Source: Bacteroidota bacterium | GTDB taxonomy: Bacteria; Bacteroidota; Bacteroidia; Bacteroidales; Prolixibacteraceae | Length of the DNA stretch: 20,635 nt | Assembly: GCA_030691295.1 (NCBI GenBank) | Contig: JAUYEQ010000271.1 | Span: 1 to 20,635, forward strand | Direction: 5' to 3' | Part shown: positions 16,416-20,635 of the stretch, one piece after another | Layout: each line of letters starts with the position of its first letter | Position numbering within the stretch: the stretch's first letter is position 1 | Program-made: the position numbers and the translations under genes | The notes under the pieces: generated by a model | Told to the model about the DNA's origin: nothing | The model's database searches: none | What the model saw: the letters and a program-made list of their open reading frames with translations, nothing else

Positions 16416-16858
16416 AAGCTGAAGTTAGAAAAATCCTAATTGTTGATGACAGCCCTAAAGATGTTGAACTTACCATTGCCGCCCTTGCTGAAAATAATCT
16501 TGCCAACGAAGTTGTTGTTGCCGAAGATGGAGTTGAAGCATTGGATTTTTTGTATAAACGCGGTAAATTCGGTAATGATCATGGCGATCCTGCCGTTATT
16601 TTACTTGATATTAAGATGCCGAGAATGAATGGGATTGAAGTACTTAAACACATCCGTTCCGTTGAAAAATTTAAATTAATTCCGGTAATAATGGTCACCT
16701 CATCGGGCGAAGAAAAAGATCTGGTGGAGAGCTATAAACTTGGGGCTAATTCGTATGTTGTGAAACCCATTGATGTTGCTCAGTTTCTTGATGCCATTAA
16801 AGTTTTGGGACAATACTGGGCAATTATCAACCAACCGCCACCAGTGAATTTTAAGTGA
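16412..16858 (+). CDS. Rcp1-like single-domain response regulator
   Basis: A 148-residue receiver of the Rcp1 type, which serves phytochrome-like kinases. KILIVDDSPKDVELT is the acidic pocket, Asp66 (ILLDIKMPRMNG) the phospho-acceptor, IMVTSSGEEKD holds the conserved Thr/Ser, and VVKPID the conserved Lys. The DFLYKRGKF segment after the second helix and the aromatic C-terminal end (LGQYWAIINQPPP) are Rcp1 hallmarks. Its start overlaps the stop of the CHASE3 kinase (ATGA), so the two are translationally coupled and most probably form a cognate pair. There is no output domain. Confidence 0.93.
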   Translation: MKAEVRKILIVDDSPKDVELTIAALAENNLANEVVVAEDGVEALDFLYKRGKFGNDHGDPAVILLDIKMPRMNGIEVLKHIRSVEKFKLIPVIMVTSSGEEKDLVESYKLGANSYVVKPIDVAQFLDAIKVLGQYWAIINQPPPVNFK

Positions 16859-16892
16859 TTTAATATCAGAAACCACTTTGAACTCTAATTTC

Positions 16893-18302
16893 ATGAACAG
16901 AAAGATAAAAATACTGCACCTTGAAGACTCTTTCAAAGATTCTGAATTAATTCAATCATTGATTGAAAGTGGTGAAATCGACCATGATTATTTTGTGGCC
17001 GAAAACGAAAAAGACTACATCAATATTCTTGAAACTGAAAATATCGACATCATTTTATCTGATTACAGCCTGCCCGATTTTAATGGCAACGAAGCATTAA
17101 GAATTGCAAAGGAACAATATCCCAATATCCCATTCCTTTTCGTATCAGGAGCAATGGGTGAAGATCGCGCGATTAACGCAATGTTAAACGGAGCCACAGA
17201 TTACGTTCTCAAAAACAAACTGGAGCGCCTGGTACCGGCGATTAAAAGGGCTCTGAACGAACAGAAACTTACCACTGAACGTCAACAAGCCGGGGAGGAG
17301 CTGAAAAGCGCCAACAGAGAACTTGTTTTTCAGATAGAAGAAAAAGAAATACGACAGGCTGAATTATTGGTTTTGAACGAGATGCTGATCTGTCAGTATA
17401 AAGAGAAGGAAAAACTTGCAATAGAGTTAATAGCGGCCAAGGAGAAAGCAGAAGAAAGCGACCGGTTAAAATCCTCTTTTTTGGCCAATATGAGCCATGA
17501 AATCAGAACACCATTGAACGGAATCCTGGGTTTTACTGAACTGCTGAAAGAACCTGATCTTTCCTGTAAACAACAAGATTATTACATCAGCATCATTGAG
17601 AAAAGCGGCGCACGTCTGCTCAATATCATCAACGATATCATGTGCATTTCAAAAATCGATTCGGGGCAAATGGGGGTTTCAATTTCTGAAATAAACGTAA
17701 ATGAGCAAATGAATGAAATATTTTCTTTCTTCAAACCGGAGGCTGAACAAAAAGGCATTAAGATATCCTGTAAAAACAACATACGGTTACACGAAACTTT
17801 TATAAAAACTGATAAAGATAAATTACTGGCCATTCTTTCCAATTTGGTTAACAATGCCATTAAATTCACCAACAAGGGTTCTATAGAAATTGGGTTTAGT
17901 TCGACAGGCTCACCAACCGTTTCCGGTGGTTCGGTTAGAGACAAGGCATCCGATTGTAGAGACAAGGCATGCCTTGTCTCTACGAATGGAACAATTGAAA
18001 CCATCGAATTTTTTGTGAAAGATACAGGTATTGGTATTCGTCCGGAACAGTTGGGAATTGTTTTTGAAAGGTTCAGGCAGGCAAGTGAATCTGTCAGCCG
18101 GAAATATGAAGGCGCCGGATTGGGATTGTCCATTTCAAAGGCTTTTATAGAATTACTGGGTGGCACCATCTGCATCGAAAGTGAGTTTGGGAAAGGATCG
18201 GCCATTTATTTTACCCTGCCATCGATGAACCTGAAGGAAGTAAAAACAGACAACAAAAGTATTATCTGGAACGAAACAATAATAAGGGAAATGAATCTAT
18301 GA
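16893..18302 (+). CDS. REC-HisKA-HATPase histidine kinase (third kinase)
   Basis: A 469-residue soluble protein. An N-terminal receiver (about 3-125) shows ILHLEDSFKDSE, phospho-acceptor Asp57 in ILSDYSLPD and Lys in YVLKNK. A short coil follows, with about two degenerate copies of the 21-residue repeat seen in the other kinases. HisKA carries His202 in MSHEIRTPLNG, and the HATPase has VNNAIKFTNKG, DTGIGIRPEQ and GAGLGLSIS. Between the N box and the DTGIGI box the domain carries a low-complexity insert (GSPTVSGGSVRDKAS and onward) encoded by palindromic repeat DNA. I start the gene at the ATG at 16893, because it aligns with the start of the next kinase; a TTG at 16878 would only add five residues. 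It lies 34 bases after the Rcp1-like gene and overlaps the next kinase by four bases. It is a receiver-controlled kinase, so a relay from another kinase is likely. Confidence 0.9.
   Translation: MNRKIKILHLEDSFKDSELIQSLIESGEIDHDYFVAENEKDYINILETENIDIILSDYSLPDFNGNEALRIAKEQYPNIPFLFVSGAMGEDRAINAMLNGATDYVLKNKLERLVPAIKRALNEQKLTTERQQAGEELKSANRELVFQIEEKEIRQAELLVLNEMLICQYKEKEKLAIELIAAKEKAEESDRLKSSFLANMSHEIRTPLNGILGFTELLKEPDLSCKQQDYYISIIEKSGARLLNIINDIMCISKIDSGQMGVSISEINVNEQMNEIFSFFKPEAEQKGIKISCKNNIRLHETFIKTDKDKLLAILSNLVNNAIKFTNKGSIEIGFSSTGSPTVSGGSVRDKASDCRDKACLVSTNGTIETIEFFVKDTGIGIRPEQLGIVFERFRQASESVSRKYEGAGLGLSISKAFIELLGGTICIESEFGKGSAIYFTLPSMNLKEVKTDNKSIIWNETIIREMNL
17898..17983. repeat. Palindromic repeat element inside the third kinase gene
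   Basis: Begins with AGTTCGACAGGCTCACCAAC (17898-17917). It then has a half copy of the inner motif (TTAGAGACAAGGCAT, 17935-17949) and ends with a perfect 28-bp palindrome at 17956-17983, whose arms are GTAGAGACAAGGCA and TGCCTTGTCTCTAC. It lies in frame in the HATPase domain and is translated without a stop. From memory, palindromes of this GTAGAGAC...GTCTCTAC type are dispersed in many bacterial genomes; I could not search for copies. Confidence 0.8.
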
Positions 18303-20209
18303 ACAATAAAATAGGAATTCTGCACCTTGAAGATTCGTTCAAAGATTCCGAAATAATTAACGCCAAAATTGAAAGCGCCAAAATTGAATACAATTATTTT
18401 CTGGCCGATTGCGAAAAAGATTTTCTGAATTTTCTTGCAACTGAAAATATCCACCTTATACTATCGGATTACAACCTGCCCGATTACAATGGGAACGAAG
18501 CTTTACGAGTGGCCAGGGAAAAATATCCGCATATCCCATTCATTTTCGTTTCAGGAAAAATAATGGAAGGCGTGGCCATTGAAAAAATGTTAAACGGGGC
18601 AACCGATTATGTGTTCAAGAACAATCTGGAAAGGCTGGTTCCGACAATTAGAAGAGCATTGAATGATTATGAACTTGAGACTAAACGCAAGCAGGCAGAG
18701 ATAAGCCTTCAGGAAAAAAGGGAAATAATTATCGCACAAAGCGGAAAGTATTTTGAAATCAATAAAGAACTCGACTTTCAAAATGAAGAGAAAGAAAAGC
18801 GGGCGGCAGAACTAATCATTGCCAACAAAGAACTTGCTTATCAGAACAGGGAAAAAGAAAAAAGGGCCGATGAATTATACATTGCCAACAAAGAACTAAT
18901 ATATCAGAATCAGGAGAAAGAAAACCGGGCTGCTGAATTAATCATTGCCAACAAGGAACTTCTGTTTCAAAACGAGGAGAAAGAAAAACGAGCCGCCGAG
19001 TTAAGGATTGCAAATAAAGAACTTGCATTTCAGAACCGGGAAAAAGAAAAAAGAGCCGATGAATTGTTTATTGCCAACAAAGAACTTGCTTATCAGAATG
19101 AAGAAAAAGAAAAACGGGCAGCGGAGTTGATAATTGCGAACAAGGAACTTCTTTATCAAAACGAAGAAAAAGAAAAACGGGCGGCAGAGTTAAGGATTGC
19201 CAACAAAGAACTTGCATTTCAAAACCGGGAAAAAGAAAAACGGGCCGATGAGCTGATTATTGCCAATAAAGAACTTGCATATCAGAACAAAGAGAAAGAA
19301 AATAGGGCGGCGGAACTAATCATTGCCAACAAAGAACTTCTGTTTCAAAATGGAGAAAAAGAAAATCGGGCGGCAGAACTGATTATTGCAAAAGATAAAG
19401 CGGAAGAAAGTGACCGTTTGAAATCGGCATTTCTGGCCAATATGAGCCACGAAATAAGAACGCCCATGAACGGAATCCTTGGTTTTGCCGAGCTGCTAAA
19501 AGAACCTGAACTTACCGGCGAATTGCAGCAGGAATATATCGGGATCATACAGAAAAGTGGTGCACGAATGATGAATATAATCAGCGACATCATGAGCATC
19601 TCGAAAATTGAATCAGGGCACATGGGAATTTCCTTGTCAGAAGTGAATATAAATGAACAAATGACAGAATTATACACTTTCTTCAAGCCTGAGGCCGAAC
19701 AGAAAGGATTAGAAATTTGCCTGAAAAACAACCTGGAATCAGAAAAAACCATTGTAAAAACCGACCGGGATAAAGTTTATGCCATTTTGACCAACCTGAT
19801 TAAAAATGCCATTAAATTCACCGACAAAGGTTCAATAGAATTTGGATTTGGTTCGACAGGCTCACCAACCGTTGCTGCCGATTATGACAGAGACAAGGCA
19901 TACCTTGTCTCTACAACAACAACCGATTCGGTCAGTGAGCCTGTCGAACTGGAATTTTACGTGAAAGATACAGGCATCGGGATTGACCCTGAAAAAATAG
20001 AAACGATTTTTGAAAGGTTCAGGCAAGGCAATGAAACACTGAACAAAAAATATGAAGGAGCAGGTCTTGGATTATCCATCTCGAAGGCTTTTGTTGAAAT
20101 GCTTGGCGGAAAAATATGGGTAGAAAAAGATCCTGAACTGTTGGATACAAGGAACAAACGGGATGGAACAGGCACCACCATTTGTTTTACCATTCCATGT
20201 CGAATTTAG
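18299..20209 (+). CDS. REC-coil-HisKA-HATPase histidine kinase (fourth kinase)
   Basis: A 636-residue soluble paralogue of the preceding kinase. A receiver (about 2-122) has ILHLEDSFKDSE, Asp57 in ILSDYNLPD and Lys in YVFKNN. Ten 21-residue coiled-coil repeats (153-362) then form a rod that could reach about 30 nm (210 residues at 0.15 nm each). HisKA carries His384 in MSHEIRTPMNG, and the HATPase has IKNAIKFTDKG, DTGIGIDPEK and GAGLGLSIS. As in its neighbour, a repeat-derived insert (GSTGSPTVAADYDRDKAYL and onward) interrupts the HATPase between the N box and DTGIGI. The start overlaps the previous stop by four bases (ATGA). It is last in the four-gene operon; no hairpin terminator is seen before the next operator at 20231. 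Confidence 0.91.
   Translation: MNNKIGILHLEDSFKDSEIINAKIESAKIEYNYFLADCEKDFLNFLATENIHLILSDYNLPDYNGNEALRVAREKYPHIPFIFVSGKIMEGVAIEKMLNGATDYVFKNNLERLVPTIRRALNDYELETKRKQAEISLQEKREIIIAQSGKYFEINKELDFQNEEKEKRAAELIIANKELAYQNREKEKRADELYIANKELIYQNQEKENRAAELIIANKELLFQNEEKEKRAAELRIANKELAFQNREKEKRADELFIANKELAYQNEEKEKRAAELIIANKELLYQNEEKEKRAAELRIANKELAFQNREKEKRADELIIANKELAYQNKEKENRAAELIIANKELLFQNGEKENRAAELIIAKDKAEESDRLKSAFLANMSHEIRTPMNGILGFAELLKEPELTGELQQEYIGIIQKSGARMMNIISDIMSISKIESGHMGISLSEVNINEQMTELYTFFKPEAEQKGLEICLKNNLESEKTIVKTDRDKVYAILTNLIKNAIKFTDKGSIEFGFGSTGSPTVAADYDRDKAYLVSTTTTDSVSEPVELEFYVKDTGIGIDPEKIETIFERFRQGNETLNKKYEGAGLGLSISKAFVEMLGGKIWVEKDPELLDTRNKRDGTGTTICFTIPCRI
18755..19384 (+). repeat. Ten tandem 63-bp coding repeats (21-residue coiled coil)
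   Basis: Ten units of the NKELAFQN / EKEKRAAEL type, 630 bp in all. Units 4-6 and 7-9 are near copies of each other (AAELRIANKELAFQN, then ADEL, then KELAYQN), so a three-unit, 189-bp block was probably duplicated. The first unit is the most diverged. Confidence 0.92.
19850..19949. repeat. Nested inverted-repeat element inside the fourth kinase gene
   Basis: Outer 15-bp perfect inverted repeats, GTTCGACAGGCTCAC (19851-19865) and GTGAGCCTGTCGAAC (19935-19949), enclose an inner hairpin. Its 10-bp arms are AGAGACAAGG (19889-19898) and CCTTGTCTCT (19903-19912), with a 4-base centre. The element sits at the same point of the HATPase domain as the one in the preceding kinase and is read in frame. 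Confidence 0.82.
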
Positions 20210-20230
20210 CCAGATTAAAATTTCACAAGG

Positions 20231-20295
20231 TGTGAATCATGTAACTTTTCGCCGGAATTGTGTAACGCTTATCGAGTTAGCAATGATGACCTTTG
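20231..20295 (+). promoter_or_regulatory. Tandem direct-repeat operator plus -7 element, copy 5 (small exported protein)
   Basis: TGTGAATCATGTAA (20231-20244) and AATTGTGTAA (20256-20265) are near-perfect boxes, and CCTTTG lies at 20290-20295, exactly 59 bases after box 1 begins. The ATG of the next gene is 39 bases past the -7 element. Confidence 0.75.
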
Positions 20296-20333
20296 TAAAG
20301 TGAAAATTAATTCACAAATTAAATTTATCTAAA

Positions 20334-20635
20334 ATGAAAAAATTAACTCTTGGCTTAATGACTGGTTGCATGTTGCTATTATGCAATCCAACCTTATTGA
20401 AAGCAGAAACAGAAACTGCAACCACTGCAACTACAGTAACTGCAACTGCTAAATCAGCAGAGATCTCTAAAATGGAAATCAGGTTAAATGAAATCAAGGA
20501 GATGGATATGAAAACACTGAATTCGGCAGAAAAGAAAGAATTACGCAAAGAAGTTCGCACAATAAAGAGCGACATCAAGGCAGTAAACAATGGTGGTGGA
20601 GTTTATATTTCTGTTGGAGCTGCAATTCTTATCGT
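20334..20635 (+). CDS. Small exported protein with hydrophobic tail (cut by window edge)
   Basis: The frame is open from the ATG at 20334 to the window edge (100 codons). MKKLTLGLMTGCMLLLCNPT and the following LLKAET form a signal peptide with likely cleavage after LKA. LMTGC inside it could be read as a lipobox, but it comes very early. A Thr/Ala-rich stretch follows (TATTATTVTATAKS), then a charged helix rich in Lys and Glu (about 45-85). The visible end is NNGGGVYISVGAAILIV, the start of a Gly-led hydrophobic segment that probably spans a membrane. I recognise no named family; similar short Bacteroidota proteins end in a GGVYISVGA-type helix. Its operator places it in the same regulon as the kinases and the ice-binding lipoprotein. 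Confidence 0.75.
   Translation, partial: MKKLTLGLMTGCMLLLCNPTLLKAETETATTATTVTATAKSAEISKMEIRLNEIKEMDMKTLNSAEKKELRKEVRTIKSDIKAVNNGGGVYISVGAAILI

Noticed and set aside
17582..18205. A 207-codon open frame on the minus strand opposite the third kinase.
   Set aside because: Antisense shadow of the HATPase domain; it shows no recognisable domain and a similar shadow occurs opposite the paralogue.

Overview
The window looks like a chromosomal segment of a Bacteroidota (Bacteroidetes) bacterium, most likely a free-living polysaccharide user. The clues are an AT-rich coding style with few Shine-Dalgarno sites, promoter elements close to the TAnnTTTG type, a GH51 arabinofuranosidase, a tRNA gene without an encoded CCA, a nadK / CBS-protein / pdxJ neighbourhood, and histidine kinases with the coiled-coil repeats common in this phylum. 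I cannot name the genus.

Region 1 (1-8400) is housekeeping and carbohydrate metabolism. NAD kinase (cut by the window edge) and a CBS-domain protein run leftwards, divergent from pdxJ and an alpha/beta hydrolase. After these come four leftward genes: 4-alpha-glucanotransferase (malQ), a Gfo/Idh/MocA oxidoreductase, a secreted GH51 alpha-L-arabinofuranosidase, and a class I isoprenoid-synthase-like protein. A tRNA-Leu(CAG) with its own terminator (8567-8702) closes this part.

Region 2 (8946-20635) is a dense rightward signalling locus. It holds an AraC-type regulator, four histidine kinases, three single-domain response regulators, an ice-binding (DUF3494) lipoprotein and a small exported protein with a hydrophobic tail (cut by the right edge). 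The first kinase is a PAS-PAS hybrid with receiver and Hpt domains. The second is a membrane CHASE3 kinase paired with an Rcp1-like regulator. The third and fourth are REC-HisKA-HATPase proteins in tandem. Genes inside each unit overlap by 1-4 bases or lie close together, and two units end in strong intrinsic terminators.

The main discovery is a shared promoter architecture in front of all five transcription units of region 2. Two direct repeats (consensus GAAtnnTGYAA) lie exactly 21 bases apart, and 24-25 bases later comes a poor -7 element, CCTTTR. The spacing is conserved to within one base at positions 8946, 13097, 14117, 14771 and 20231. The simplest reading is one activator, plausibly the AraC protein encoded first in the locus, that switches on the kinases, the regulators, the ice-binding lipoprotein and the small exported protein as one regulon (inference).

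Two further features stand out. The kinases carry a 21-residue (63-bp) coiled-coil repeat in different copy numbers: 8, 3, about 2 degenerate, and 10. Kinases three and four also carry palindromic repeat DNA inserted in frame at the same place in their ATPase domains.
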